In this document: in pieces, positions 52,669 to 62,243 of the stretch | Position numbering within the stretch: the first letter of the stretch is position 1 | How the letters are laid out: each line of letters starts with the position of its first letter | NCBI RefSeq assembly: GCF_901827175.1 | Contig: NZ_LR594664.1 | Coordinates: forward strand, 310,001 to 374,000 | DNA: 64,000 bases | Direction of reading: 5' to 3' | Origin: Variovorax sp. RA8 | GTDB taxonomy: Bacteria; Pseudomonadota; Gammaproteobacteria; Burkholderiales; Burkholderiaceae_C | Translations under genes and position numbers: made by a program | The notes under the pieces: generated by a model | Seen by the model: the letters and a program-made list of their open reading frames with translations, nothing else | Told to the model about the DNA's origin: nothing | Databases searched by the model: none

Positions 52669-53715
52669 TCAGAGGGTAAGCGGGCGAATGGCCAGTGGCA
52701 TTACCGAGTCACGGCGTGCTGCGCTACGACTCGATGCGCGGCCGCGCTTGCTGCGTGGGGCACCAGGCACAGGAGCGGGCGCCCGCGTCTCGAAGTCGCC
52801 ACCACGAACGCGGTGCACGATGGTAGAAACGCGCTCAAGCGCCTCTCGGGGGTTCGGCATCGACATGAGCTTGCGCAGGAGCAGCTCGATCACCAGCCGC
52901 GCGCCGCTGCCTTCGGTTTTCTCCATCCAGCGGTAGGCGGTCGAGGACGAGCGATCGAACGCGGAGGTGTAGCGCTTCGAGAACTGCAACTCGACGTAGT
53001 TGCGATCGTCCTCGTCGCCCGGCATGCTGATCTGCTCGATCAGCGGGCCGTACATCACGCGGAACACCTCGTCCGCTTCGTACCGGCGCCACGGTGCAGG
53101 CGTAGGAACCTCGTCGTAGAGCCGGCAGAGCATCTCGACGTCGAAGGCGATGACCTTGCTCGAGCGCAACATCTTGGCGAAGGCGAAGCGGTTCTGCAGG
53201 CCGAGCGCCGCGCCGAACTCGGACGAGTTGAGGTCGAAGCGCTTGCACAGCGTGTCGACGTCGAGACCGGTGAGGGGCCGCTCCGACCACGGCTTGAGGA
53301 GATCGGCGTGATCGAGCTCCATGTCCTTCTTGATCGTCGGCACGCCAGGCCGCCCGAGCTTGCGCGCGAGCTTCTTCGCCGCCTTTGCTTCCTTGCGGGC
53401 GAGGCGCTCGGCCAGCTTTGCGGCTGCGCGCTCCTTCTTGCGCTGCTCGCGCGCTGCCTGCCGGTCCTTCTTGTCCTGCTCCTTCTGTAGGAGGCGCTCG
53501 GCGTTGCGTTGGGCCCGTTCGGCCTCACGGCTCTCGCGGCGCTCTTGACGCTCCAGGAGTTGCTTCTGGGAGGGGACGCGAGGCTTGCTCACGCGCTTCT
53601 TGGCCGTGCCTGGCGCAACGGGCTTCTTCACGGGGGGCGCCTTGGCCGCTGCCTTGGCCTCCGGCTTGGCCTTCTTAGCCGCGGGGGCGATCGTTTTCGT
53701 GTTCGTCTTGCTCAT
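52669..53715 (-). CDS. Basic coiled-coil protein in the conjugation block
   Basis: 348 residues. The first 120 are extremely Lys/Ala/Arg-rich (KKDRQAAREQRKKERAAAKL), probably a long charged helix that could bind nucleic acid or membranes. A globular part follows (LNSSEFGAALGLQNRFAFAK ... WRRYEADEVFRVMYGPLIEQ), in which DLNSSEFGAALGL resembles a helix-turn-helix. It overlaps the 53675 gene by 41 bases. Unknown family; a DNA-binding role in transfer is possible. Confidence 0.55.
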   Translation of the reverse strand: MSKTNTKTIAPAAKKAKPEAKAAAKAPPVKKPVAPGTAKKRVSKPRVPSQKQLLERQERRESREAERAQRNAERLLQKEQDKKDRQAAREQRKKERAAAKLAERLARKEAKAAKKLARKLGRPGVPTIKKDMELDHADLLKPWSERPLTGLDVDTLCKRFDLNSSEFGAALGLQNRFAFAKMLRSSKVIAFDVEMLCRLYDEVPTPAPWRRYEADEVFRVMYGPLIEQISMPGDEDDRNYVELQFSKRYTSAFDRSSSTAYRWMEKTEGSGARLVIELLLRKLMSMPNPREALERVSTIVHRVRGGDFETRAPAPVPGAPRSKRGRASSRSAARRDSVMPLAIRPLTL

Positions 53716-54889
53716 TGCTGCTCGAAACCTTTGTCAGTGCTTCTTTTAAGCTGGCCACCCGCTCTGGGCTCGGCTCGGAAGGTTCGATTTCCGAATCGGG
53801 ATCGACATCGAGTGCCAGCTCGCGGCGCTCGGCCGGTGTCAGTGGCGCGGGCTCCTGGTCAACCCGCAGGGCAATCCTTGCCCTCCAGTCCGGCAGAGCC
53901 TCCTCGACCTTCGCGCCTGTGGCGATCTCCACGACGTCCAGACCCTGCTGCTTCGCGCTCAACAAGGACGATTCAATGGCGCGCTGCCGCTCTTCGGCCG
54001 TCTGATCGCAGGCGACCCGTTCGGCGTGCAGGCGACGGATTTCGGCGCCCGGGAGGCCTCCGAGGTCATTGCTCGCGAGCACCTGACCGAGCAGTTGGTC
54101 GGCGGGGATGTCACCCGTGGCAGCCAGCGCGACCAGCTGCGTCTTGATCTGCGCATCCAGATCCTGAGCTTTGGCCTTGGCCCGCGTCACCTCGGACACA
54201 AACTCTTCCAGCAGACCTATTGCCGCGATAACGGGCACCTTGCTTGGGTCTACCGCGTTGAGATCCGGAGCCTTCGCATGAAGGCGCTCCATTGCGCCCA
54301 CGACCGTCTCCGCGCTAAGCGGAAGCTCGTCCGTGAGCTTGCTGGCGGAGAATCCGGCGGGGAAAGCCAGCTTCACTTTCTTGGTCAGGCCTGGGCCTGG
54401 CCATGGCGCGACCTCTTCGTCCTGGCCTAGATAGTCGTCCGGGACGAGTTCGCCGCTGTTCACCGGGGGGGCCTCGCTACTCGCGATAGCCGTTTCCGCC
54501 GCAACGGTTCCTGCCTGCGCCCGGTCGCGGGGGTCACCTCGGGCCGGCCCATCGACCAGGCGATTGACGTCCTTCGCGCCCGCTGCTCCCCTTCCCTGCC
54601 CGTCCGCCGGAGCACCAGATCCACTCCTCGGTCTTTCACGGAACGGCCGCGTGATCCAGCGAAAAAAATTGAGCAGCATCCGCATCAGGCCCTCAATGGC
54701 GGCGAAGGATCCGCGCCATAGCGTCTTTGCGGTTTCGCGGATGATCCGCGCGGCGTCTTCGAGCTTGAGCGAATCCCGCTTTGCCGCGGCGCCATGGATC
54801 AGGCCAGCCGACTCAACGCGCGCATTGCTGCCGGCCGCCTCGGCGATTGGAGTGGGTGCAAAAGGTGCGTCGTTGCTCAGGATGGTCAT
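53675..54889 (-). CDS. Hypothetical protein in the conjugation block
   Basis: 404 residues. A central region (SAETVVGAMERLHAKAPDLN, LLEEFVSEVTRAKAKAQDLD) is helical, the ends are Pro/Glu/Ala-rich, and one short hydrophobic patch (LMRMLLNFFRWITRPF) could touch the membrane. It is the first gene after an A/T-rich gap (54890-55068) that probably holds a promoter for the genes down to 51473. No family recognised. Confidence 0.55.
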   Translation of the reverse strand: MTILSNDAPFAPTPIAEAAGSNARVESAGLIHGAAAKRDSLKLEDAARIIRETAKTLWRGSFAAIEGLMRMLLNFFRWITRPFRERPRSGSGAPADGQGRGAAGAKDVNRLVDGPARGDPRDRAQAGTVAAETAIASSEAPPVNSGELVPDDYLGQDEEVAPWPGPGLTKKVKLAFPAGFSASKLTDELPLSAETVVGAMERLHAKAPDLNAVDPSKVPVIAAIGLLEEFVSEVTRAKAKAQDLDAQIKTQLVALAATGDIPADQLLGQVLASNDLGGLPGAEIRRLHAERVACDQTAEERQRAIESSLLSAKQQGLDVVEIATGAKVEEALPDWRARIALRVDQEPAPLTPAERRELALDVDPDSEIEPSEPSPERVASLKEALTKVSSSNEQDEHENDRPRG

Positions 54890-55068
54890 GGCGAAGTGCA
54901 GTTTCTTGGGTCAAAAGCATCAATCGGACTATGCGATCCGTTCGATTCAATTTTCCACGTAATAACTGCTTTACGAACATTTATATCGCAGCGACCAGAT
55001 TGTAACCAGTAGGACTTAGCCCCTTTTCCCCCGGAAACGACACCCTCGACGCGAATATTTCACTTGCC

Positions 55069-58000
55069 TCACATGCCGCCCAGGCTCGCCAGGAAGTCGT
55101 CCACGCTCTGGTCCTTGCTGTCCGGGACCTCGTCGTCCTCAACGGGCGTCACCTGGGCCGCGACGATCCGCTCAGTAATCTGCGCTGCGCCCACCGGGTC
55201 GGGTCCGCCCAGCGCGGCCTCGACCGAAACCACCAGCTCGCGGGTTTTGTCGTTGAAGCCGATTGCGTCCGGGCCGACCTTCTTGAGCGTCGTCTCGGCA
55301 CCGGCCAGCGCGTTCGTCACCCAGCCTGGGTTCTGTCCGAGTGTCGCCGAAGCTGTCCTAGCTGTCGCCTTTGGTACTACAACAATCTCCGCCGCATTAT
55401 CAGCGGGAACCGTGGCCTTTCCCGACGCCCCACCACTGTTTCGTTCGTAAACGGACTCTCCCGTAGACAGGAGCGCGGCAATAGTGGCCTTCACCGCGGT
55501 CGAAAGGATGTCCGGCGCGAAGATGTCCGAAGCGGCCACGAGCGGCTCGCCGGAGAGGTCCCGTATGGCATTCGTCGCAGCTGGAGCCCCGCCCTCTCCG
55601 TCCAGCTCGGCGAACAGGGCCGCCGGATCGCCGGGGGCGGTAGTCGGTGACACCAGGGGTTGCGCCGGCGCGGCAGCGCTGCCTCCCAGCGTGCCGTCGA
55701 TGAAGGCGTCCACGTCGATCGCACCTGGCGATGCGACTGCCGGCGACGCAGCGGGAGCGAGCGGTGCTTTAGCGGGCGCTGGCGCTGCAGCCTTTGCGGG
55801 CGCGACCGGGAATGCGGGCGGCGGCGCGCGGCGGGCGGGCGCTGCAACCTCCTCCACCGGCATGCGCTCGAAAATGGCGTCGTTCAGATAGGCGAACGGA
55901 TCGTCGCTCACCTCCGGCGCGAGGGTGGGCGTGCTGGCTTCCGGCTCAGGCGCGGCAGCTGCGGGAGCTGCGTTCGGCTTGGTGAAGGACGCAAACTCGC
56001 CCGACGACGGCAGCCCCACGCTCTCGTCCGGGTCTCCAGCTGGCGCCGCTGAGCCAGCGCCTGGCTGGGCGGTGTTCCCCACGGCAGCATCCGTGAGCGG
56101 GCGATCGCCGCCCCCGAGCGAGCCCGCCGCGCCAGCTGCGGCACCCTTGATCAGCCCGAGATCCTCGGCAGCGCGACGAGCCGCCACGTACAGCGCCGCG
56201 CCGCGTTCGGCACCGGTGATGCTCGCCGGCAGGCCCTGCGCGACCATCGAGACACGCCCGATCAGCATGTCCTCCTCAACCTGCAGGTTGTGGCTGGTCT
56301 TGTAGGTGAGCAAGTCGATGAGTTTCAGGCCCTTGGAGACCTTGTCGTCGAGCGCCTCCGCCTTGATCGCGTTCGCCTCTACCTCCTGCATCGAGACCGG
56401 CCTCACCTGCAGGAAACGGTTGAGCCGAAACGACCGCATCTTGTACTTTTCAAGGTAGTCGCCCACGTAGAAGCCTGCGATGCCGAAGGTCTTGCCGCGC
56501 GTGTTGATCAGACCTTGCCCGGTCTTCATGCTCTGCATGTCGTCGATCGTGACACGCTCGACGGTCTCTACTGAGACGGCCATGTCGCGACGGAAGCCCC
56601 CCGCGTTGAGCGCGTATTGGTTGTAGACCGCTACGCGGGCCTTGCCCACGTAGTCGGAGATCAGCTTCTGCGTCTTCTGCGCATCGTCGATCCGCATGAA
56701 GTACTTGGCCACGGCGTTGGCTAACATCGCGCCCGCCTCGGAGGCGCGGCTTCCTTCGGTGAGCTTCTCGATGTCCTGGGCCGCCGCGATCATGCTCATG
56801 CCCAGGCTTCGGGCCTGCGCGAACATCACGGCGATGCCGTCTGAGAAGTAGTATCCCAGCTCGTCCAGCGCCACGAGGAACGGGTAGTTCGCCTCCGTCG
56901 CCTTCGATTCGAGCACCATCGCGCGGTCACCTTCGATGTCGGCGCCGAGGTTGCGGCCCATCATCACGCGCAGGCACGCGATCGCCAGCTTGCCCAGGTT
57001 CTCCGCTTCGGAGGCCGACTTCTCGAGCGACGGGATCATCATGACCAGCACGCGGTTGTTCAGCGCCACGTCGACCATGTCGATCTCGGAATACTTGGCC
57101 CGGAAGATGTGGCCGTAGGTCTTGTCCAGCAGGTTCAGCGCCGGCATTAGCTGGCCGATGCGGTAGCCGTGCTGGTCGTACGTGGCCTGGTCCTGCTCGG
57201 TCTTCTGCGCTGGCTTGCCAGCAGCTGACGCCGGCGCGCCGCGGCCGCCCAGGCCGCGATCGGTCGGCAGGCCCGTGCGACTGGCCGAGTTGGGATCAGG
57301 CGGTAGGTTGTACTTGGCTATCACGCGATCGACCATGAAGCCGGGGCAGCCTCCCGACTCGCAGTAGCTCTTGATGCCCACGAAGCCGTAGGACCACTCA
57401 CCCTTCTCGATGTATTCCCGGTAGCCCTCGGCGTAGAGCTCCTCGACCTTGGGCAGGCCCATGTAGTCGATGTAGGTGCCCACAGAGATCTCGAAGCCCT
57501 GGGTGTCCCGCTTGTAGCAAAGCGCGGCCACGAGCGAACGCCAGAAGTTCAGCGCCTTCTCCTGCCAGCTCTTGCCGTCCCCTTCCGCCTTCGGCAGCAG
57601 GTTGGCACCCATCTGGATCTGCGTGTCGGCGTCCGAGTCGGAGAACGTGTTGATCATGTTCGTGCGCCGGCGGCGCGACGCGCGGATCTTCTCGGGGGAG
57701 CTGCCGCCAATCAGGAAGTTGAGCGCCAAGAAGTCATCGTCTGCGCCCAGCATCCGGCACATGGCCATGAGGTCCAGCGGCATCTTGTTGTCCGCCTTGC
57801 CGTCTGCCAGAAAGAAGCCCGAGCCCCAGCACAGCGCGTTGTAGAACATGCCCTTGAGGGTTTCGGATTTTCCCGAACCTGTCGATCCCAGGATCAGGAA
57901 GTGGGTGCGCAGGTCCGAGTCGGCCATCCACACCTCGCGGAAGTTCTCGTAGGGGTTGGTCGAGCGCACGTGCCCCACGTACATGATGCCGTCGCCTTCC

Positions 58001-58266
58001 TTGCCCTTCTCGTCCAGGCCGTCCGGCGGGTAGCGCAGCGGCAGGATCACGCGATAGCTCAGGTGCGTGAAGAGCAGGAAGAGGAAGGCCACCACGCACA
58101 CGGGAAAGAGCGGCTTGATCGCGACCATCGTGATCACCACTGCCAGGACGTTGACGGCCAGGAACTCGGGCTTTGAGAGCTTCTCGGCGTACTTCTCACC
58201 CCAGCCACGCGTGTCGGCAATGTTGCGTGAGAGCTTGACTTCCTGGTGCTGTTCGATGAGAGCCAT
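55069..58266 (-). CDS. trbC: DotL/TrbC-like type IV coupling protein
   Basis: 1065 residues. Two N-terminal membrane segments (FLAVNVLAVVITMVAIKPLF and PVCVVAFLFLLFTHLSYRVI) are followed by a P-loop NTPase: Walker A LGSTGSGKSE at 127-134, Walker B LVALDELGYYF, and AQARSLGMSMIAAAQ. This is the ATPase that brings DNA to the transfer channel, equivalent to DotL of Dot/Icm and TrbC of IncI plasmids. From about residue 710 it carries a 350-residue Ala/Pro-rich tail, longer than in DotL (about 780 residues in total), which in DotL is the region that binds adaptor proteins. Confidence 0.88.
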   Translation of the reverse strand: MALIEQHQEVKLSRNIADTRGWGEKYAEKLSKPEFLAVNVLAVVITMVAIKPLFPVCVVAFLFLLFTHLSYRVILPLRYPPDGLDEKGKEGDGIMYVGHVRSTNPYENFREVWMADSDLRTHFLILGSTGSGKSETLKGMFYNALCWGSGFFLADGKADNKMPLDLMAMCRMLGADDDFLALNFLIGGSSPEKIRASRRRRTNMINTFSDSDADTQIQMGANLLPKAEGDGKSWQEKALNFWRSLVAALCYKRDTQGFEISVGTYIDYMGLPKVEELYAEGYREYIEKGEWSYGFVGIKSYCESGGCPGFMVDRVIAKYNLPPDPNSASRTGLPTDRGLGGRGAPASAAGKPAQKTEQDQATYDQHGYRIGQLMPALNLLDKTYGHIFRAKYSEIDMVDVALNNRVLVMMIPSLEKSASEAENLGKLAIACLRVMMGRNLGADIEGDRAMVLESKATEANYPFLVALDELGYYFSDGIAVMFAQARSLGMSMIAAAQDIEKLTEGSRASEAGAMLANAVAKYFMRIDDAQKTQKLISDYVGKARVAVYNQYALNAGGFRRDMAVSVETVERVTIDDMQSMKTGQGLINTRGKTFGIAGFYVGDYLEKYKMRSFRLNRFLQVRPVSMQEVEANAIKAEALDDKVSKGLKLIDLLTYKTSHNLQVEEDMLIGRVSMVAQGLPASITGAERGAALYVAARRAAEDLGLIKGAAAGAAGSLGGGDRPLTDAAVGNTAQPGAGSAAPAGDPDESVGLPSSGEFASFTKPNAAPAAAAPEPEASTPTLAPEVSDDPFAYLNDAIFERMPVEEVAAPARRAPPPAFPVAPAKAAAPAPAKAPLAPAASPAVASPGAIDVDAFIDGTLGGSAAAPAQPLVSPTTAPGDPAALFAELDGEGGAPAATNAIRDLSGEPLVAASDIFAPDILSTAVKATIAALLSTGESVYERNSGGASGKATVPADNAAEIVVVPKATARTASATLGQNPGWVTNALAGAETTLKKVGPDAIGFNDKTRELVVSVEAALGGPDPVGAAQITERIVAAQVTPVEDDEVPDSKDQSVDDFLASLGGM

Positions 58267-58328
58267 GAGGGTCCGGTTCAGCGCTGGCGCTGGACGTTTG
58301 AGAATGGGCTGGTTTGAGGGATCTGCGA

Positions 58329-59087
58329 TCAGGACTTGGCGCCGGCGCCGGTAGGATCGGCCTCTTCGATTGCGGCCTGGCGCGCGGCGAACTCGAAACC
58401 GGCCACCTGCAGGCCGAGCACGGAACGGGGCGTCTCCTGCAGCATCTTTGTGATCTGCAGCGCCACACCCAGCGGGCCGACAATACCGACGCGCACCATG
58501 GCGGCCGACTGCTCGTCGCTGCCCTCCAGGATGTCAGCGGCGATCCGGCAGAGCACGTCGTTCGCCTCCTCCAGCGCCTTCGTGTCCGAGCCGGGGCCCG
58601 GTGCTTGCCGGTACTGTGGCCGGGCGATCCAGTTGCGCGTGCGGTCCAGCAGCGCGCTGGCATAGAGCACTCCGGGCCCATGCGCCTTCTCGACGTCCAA
58701 GAGGGCTGCCATCAGGGCGCCCATCACCCCGCGCACGAACTGCTCGCGCACCACGTTGTTCTTCGCCGTCAGTGTGGTGACCGGGGACACCGCGTTGTCA
58801 GGTGCTGCGATCTCCACCACGAGTGCTGAGATCGCCAGCGTGTCGCGCGACGCCAGCGCCTCGAGGACGCGCTCCACGCGCCGGGGATTGACCTTGGGCA
58901 GCAGAGCACCGCTGGACCACGCCCTGGCCGCCGCGCGCAGGCCGTCGTCAAAGGCTGCGACGCAATCTGCGACTGCTGGCGCGAGGGGTGGCGCGACTTC
59001 CTCAGGGGCCTGCCCCATATCTGGAGCTTGGCGACGCACCAGGCCGCGCATGCGAGCGAACAGACCATTGATGGAGGGAGCATTCAT
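58329..59087 (-). CDS. Hypothetical protein between TrbB and TrbC
   Basis: 252 residues from ATG 59087, soluble and helical. Segments RRVERVLEALASRDTLAISA and VREQFVRGVMGALMAALLDV, and a final helix (LGLQVAGFEFAARQAAIEEA). No signal or membrane segment. By position it may be a cytoplasmic adaptor of the coupling protein, but it shows no clear similarity to IcmS/IcmW-type adaptors. Confidence 0.55.
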   Translation of the reverse strand: MNAPSINGLFARMRGLVRRQAPDMGQAPEEVAPPLAPAVADCVAAFDDGLRAAARAWSSGALLPKVNPRRVERVLEALASRDTLAISALVVEIAAPDNAVSPVTTLTAKNNVVREQFVRGVMGALMAALLDVEKAHGPGVLYASALLDRTRNWIARPQYRQAPGPGSDTKALEEANDVLCRIAADILEGSDEQSAAMVRVGIVGPLGVALQITKMLQETPRSVLGLQVAGFEFAARQAAIEEADPTGAGAKS

Positions 59088-59127
59088 CTTGGGGGTCCCA
59101 ATGGCCGTGGAGCGGGGCGCAGGCGGT

Positions 59128-60195
59128 TCAGCGCGCAGCGTCATCCTTGAGCCCGCCGTTCTCGGCGAGCCACTTGTTGATGTCGCCGAGCGAGCCAGAG
59201 CCGGCAATCACCTTGCCGGTCGCCGACACCAGGGTCGGGGTTCCGGTGAAGTTCAGGGCGACGAAGGCGCCATTCGCCTTCAGGACCTTGTCCTCGGCCC
59301 CGGCACACTTGCCGTCGCTCACCGCGTCACCGATGGGTGCGTAGCCGCCGATCGCCGCCGACCAGGCTGAGACAGTGTCCTTCGCGCACAGGACGTTCTT
59401 GACCAGCTCCTCCGAGCCGACCTTGAAGGAGACCGGCACGATCACCGGCACGAAGCGCGGGTCGATCTGCGACAGCTTCGGCTCTAGGTCCTTGCATGAC
59501 GGGCAGTTCGGGTCGCTGAAGATGACGAAGGGCTGCCCGGACGGGCGCATCTGAATCCCCAGCTCGCGCGTCACGTTAGCGAGCACCTGCATCTCGGTCA
59601 CCGAAAGCTTGTCGCCGAGGGTGCGGTCGCGCAGCTCCGGGGGAAGCTCGTCGGCCGGAGCGGTGTCACTCTTCGGCGCATTCACACCGTAATGCGTACC
59701 CGGCGGCAGATTCCCTGAGCTGCGCGTTTGGTACTGCGAGCACATTGTCACGAGCAGCACCAAGCCCATGAACATCAGGAACCATCGCACAAGCGTCAGC
59801 GCCGATCGCGCCAGCGCGCGAGGCGAGTTGACTCGCTCGATCAGACCCTTCCTCGCCCGCCCGAGGAGGTTCGGGACAAAGGCGTGGGCTTCGGCAGGAC
59901 GGGTGAACTGCTCGACGATCTGGCGGTAGGCCGACAGCTCTGGCAGGCGGCCCGGCAGCGGGTGGACCTGCGACGACCAAAGGACCGACTCGTTGTAGTG
60001 GAGTGCCAGCTCGGAGGTCTGGCTGTTCCACCAGATCTTCCACACCTCGCCCGGGCGCGCTGCGGTCCAGATCACCACTGGATAAGCTCGATCGTGATCC
60101 AGGTTTCCGGCCTCGATGAAGCTGAAGGCCGATCCGGTCAGCGAAAGCGTAGGGACTGGGTTCGCCGCGCTCGGCTGCGTGTTGAGATCGTTCAT
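59128..60195 (-). CDS. trbB: TrbB-like thiol-disulfide protein (DsbC/thioredoxin fold)
   Basis: 355 residues. One membrane segment near residue 140 (LVRWFLMFMGLVLLVTM) places the C-terminal domain in the periplasm. That domain has PFVIFSDPNCPSCKDLEP, with a CPSC active site near residue 230, and FTGTPTLVSATGKVI, typical of DsbC/G-like proteins. IncI TrbB helps fold Cys-containing transfer and pilus proteins. It lies between TrbA and TrbC genes as in IncI plasmids. Confidence 0.82.
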   Translation of the reverse strand: MNDLNTQPSAANPVPTLSLTGSAFSFIEAGNLDHDRAYPVVIWTAARPGEVWKIWWNSQTSELALHYNESVLWSSQVHPLPGRLPELSAYRQIVEQFTRPAEAHAFVPNLLGRARKGLIERVNSPRALARSALTLVRWFLMFMGLVLLVTMCSQYQTRSSGNLPPGTHYGVNAPKSDTAPADELPPELRDRTLGDKLSVTEMQVLANVTRELGIQMRPSGQPFVIFSDPNCPSCKDLEPKLSQIDPRFVPVIVPVSFKVGSEELVKNVLCAKDTVSAWSAAIGGYAPIGDAVSDGKCAGAEDKVLKANGAFVALNFTGTPTLVSATGKVIAGSGSLGDINKWLAENGGLKDDAAR

Positions 60196-60216
60196 GTGTT
60201 GCTCAAGGTTTGAGAA

Positions 60217-61746
60217 TCAGAAATCGAGGCTGCCAGCTGCCGCGCCGGTACCGCCAGCTGCACCTGCTCGCCCAGCAGCCGCGGCCAGGGCCGCGTAGTC
60301 CGCCATGGACTCGCCTTTGCCCATCAGCGACTCAGCGCCGTCGCGAGACTTCGCGTTGAAGCGCTGTGCGGACTCCTCGCGCTCGCGACGTGCCTCGTCG
60401 TCGAACCGGGTATCCGCGTTGGCCACAGCGAGGGCCTCAGGCGGGGGCAGCGGAGGCGCCTGGAGCTTCACGTTGTTTGCGCGGCGCCACACCTGACCCT
60501 CGGCCCACCACTTGTCCTCGTCGTCGTCGGTTCCGTTCACGTAGTGATTCCAGGCGTCGACCATTGCCTCCTCGGCGGGCTGCACGACGATCTGCGGATG
60601 GCCCTGCGGGCTGACCGGTACCAGGCCCGCCTTGGCCGCCTTGCGCTCGAAGTCATACTGGCACCAGACGGCCGCCGATTCCGTGTGTGGAACCTTGCGC
60701 AGCACCGTGTTCAGCACGTAGAAGAGAATCCGGTCCTGGGGCTTGAGCCAGATCCATTGCCGGTGCGTCACCTTGCCCTGCCGCTTGGCCATAAAGAACA
60801 GGGCGTACAGGTAGGTGTATTCCCAGTGGTGCACGGCAAAGAGGTTCGCCGCCTTCTCGTGGGTGCGGTACTTGTCGAAGATCCACTGCGCCACGGTCAG
60901 GTTGGGCAGGCCCTCCGGGTGGCCCGTGCACGAGTAGTTGAGCTCGTTCATCGCGCGCTCGTAGTCCTTCTTGCCTTCCTTGCCACCGAAGGCGTGCGCG
61001 ACCAGCAGCGCGTACATGACCTTGCCCGTCGGGCTCATGCGATCGGGGTAGACCACCTTCTTGCCGCGGTCGTGCAGCACGGAAACCAGCTGGATGCCAA
61101 GCATGTGGCTCCTGAGCCGGTTCGTGCCCTTGATGAGCTTGGGTTCGCCCTGAAAGTACAAGCGGATCTGCTCGAGGTTGACCTTGTTGTCCGTCAAGAG
61201 CGGCTTGCCGTTGATCTTGTGCTTCATGAGCACCTCCTCCGGCCAGACCTGCCGGCGCCACTTGGGAAGCTGGTCGAGGATCAGCTGGGAGCCCAGGTGC
61301 ATGACCGGGACGACGCCGGAGAAGCGCCGCGACAGGATCTGCGTAAGCGACTCGGGGTTCGGCTTACGGGCCAGCTTGTTGCCTTTGCGCGTGAAGGTCC
61401 AGGCGACCAGGCCGGCCATGAGGGCGGCGGTCAGAACGACGAGCGGCAAGAGCGCCATGTCGATGTAGCGCAGGAAGTCAAAGATCGAGACGTCCTTCGG
61501 CCGCGCGCGGAATGCATCGTGCAGGTAGCTGATGCGCCCCCACGTGACGCCGCCACCGGGCACCAGGTTGTAGAGCCACGCGACCGCCCTGAACACGGGC
61601 GTGAAGTAGTAGACGATGCGGTTTGAGCCTGTGAACCAGAGAGCGGCGCCCAGGATCACGACGACCAACCCCATGCCCAGAACCATCTGGATGGCTTGAC
61701 CCTCGGCGCTGGCTGCGTTTGACGTTGCAGTGTTTCCCTTGGCCAT
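60217..61746 (-). CDS. trbA: DotM/TrbA-like membrane protein of the coupling complex
   Basis: 509 residues. Two or three N-terminal membrane segments (IQMVLGMGLVVVILGAALWF; IDMALLPLVVLTAALMAGLV) precede a large cytoplasmic domain with LGIQLVSVLHDRGKKVVYPD and LFAVHHWEYTYLYALFFMAK, characteristic of DotM/IcmP and IncI TrbA, which scaffold the coupling protein. ATG 61746 overlaps the upstream stop as TGATG. Confidence 0.85.
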   Translation of the reverse strand: MAKGNTATSNAASAEGQAIQMVLGMGLVVVILGAALWFTGSNRIVYYFTPVFRAVAWLYNLVPGGGVTWGRISYLHDAFRARPKDVSIFDFLRYIDMALLPLVVLTAALMAGLVAWTFTRKGNKLARKPNPESLTQILSRRFSGVVPVMHLGSQLILDQLPKWRRQVWPEEVLMKHKINGKPLLTDNKVNLEQIRLYFQGEPKLIKGTNRLRSHMLGIQLVSVLHDRGKKVVYPDRMSPTGKVMYALLVAHAFGGKEGKKDYERAMNELNYSCTGHPEGLPNLTVAQWIFDKYRTHEKAANLFAVHHWEYTYLYALFFMAKRQGKVTHRQWIWLKPQDRILFYVLNTVLRKVPHTESAAVWCQYDFERKAAKAGLVPVSPQGHPQIVVQPAEEAMVDAWNHYVNGTDDDEDKWWAEGQVWRRANNVKLQAPPLPPPEALAVANADTRFDDEARREREESAQRFNAKSRDGAESLMGKGESMADYAALAAAAGRAGAAGGTGAAAGSLDF

Positions 61747-62243
61747 CAGAAGGCTCCTCGCTGCAAGATCCCGAGGTGCGCATCCCACACGCGGGCGATG
61801 TACTTCTGCTGCAGCTCAGCCGAGTTGGGCGAGTGGTAGCGCGCCGCGGCGCACCACAGGTTGCCCTTGCACTGCGTGGCCAGCGACTCCTTGCGCAGGA
61901 TGTACGATTGGGCCATCAGGGCCTGGCAGTTGTCGTTAAGCAGCCGCTCCGGCGCGATGCCGTAGTTCTTCATCAGGTGCGGAGCCCACCACTTCGTGTT
62001 GATCTGCGCGATCCCGAGGTCGCAGCCGCCGGCGGCGTTGTCGCAGTTGACGGCCTGCTTGCCGCGCGACTCCCATTTGACGATGGCCAGTAGCAGCATC
62101 GCGGGCACGTCGTAGCGATTGGCGGCCGCCTGAACACAATCCGCGGGCAGTTGCGGAGGAAGCACCACCTTGACCTGATGGGTCTGGGCGGGCTGGCCCA
62201 TGCCGAGCGAGCCGGCCAGCACGGTGATCAGCAGAAAATCCAT
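61746..62243 (-). CDS. Lytic transglycosylase (conjugation-associated)
   Basis: 165 residues with a short signal peptide (MDFLLITVLAGSLG). The SLT domain is clear: catalytic Glu58 in AIVKWESRG, GGCDLGIAQINTKWW, and ARYHSPNSAELQQKYIARV at the end. It locally opens peptidoglycan for the transfer apparatus or the pilus. It overlaps the next upstream gene by 16 bases. It could replace PilT, the transglycosylase usually found between pilS and pilV and missing there. Confidence 0.85.
   Translation of the reverse strand: MDFLLITVLAGSLGMGQPAQTHQVKVVLPPQLPADCVQAAANRYDVPAMLLLAIVKWESRGKQAVNCDNAAGGCDLGIAQINTKWWAPHLMKNYGIAPERLLNDNCQALMAQSYILRKESLATQCKGNLWCAAARYHSPNSAELQQKYIARVWDAHLGILQRGAF

Noticed and set aside
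60544..61626. A 360-codon plus-strand frame across the DotM/TrbA gene
   Set aside because: Antisense shadow with no independent support.
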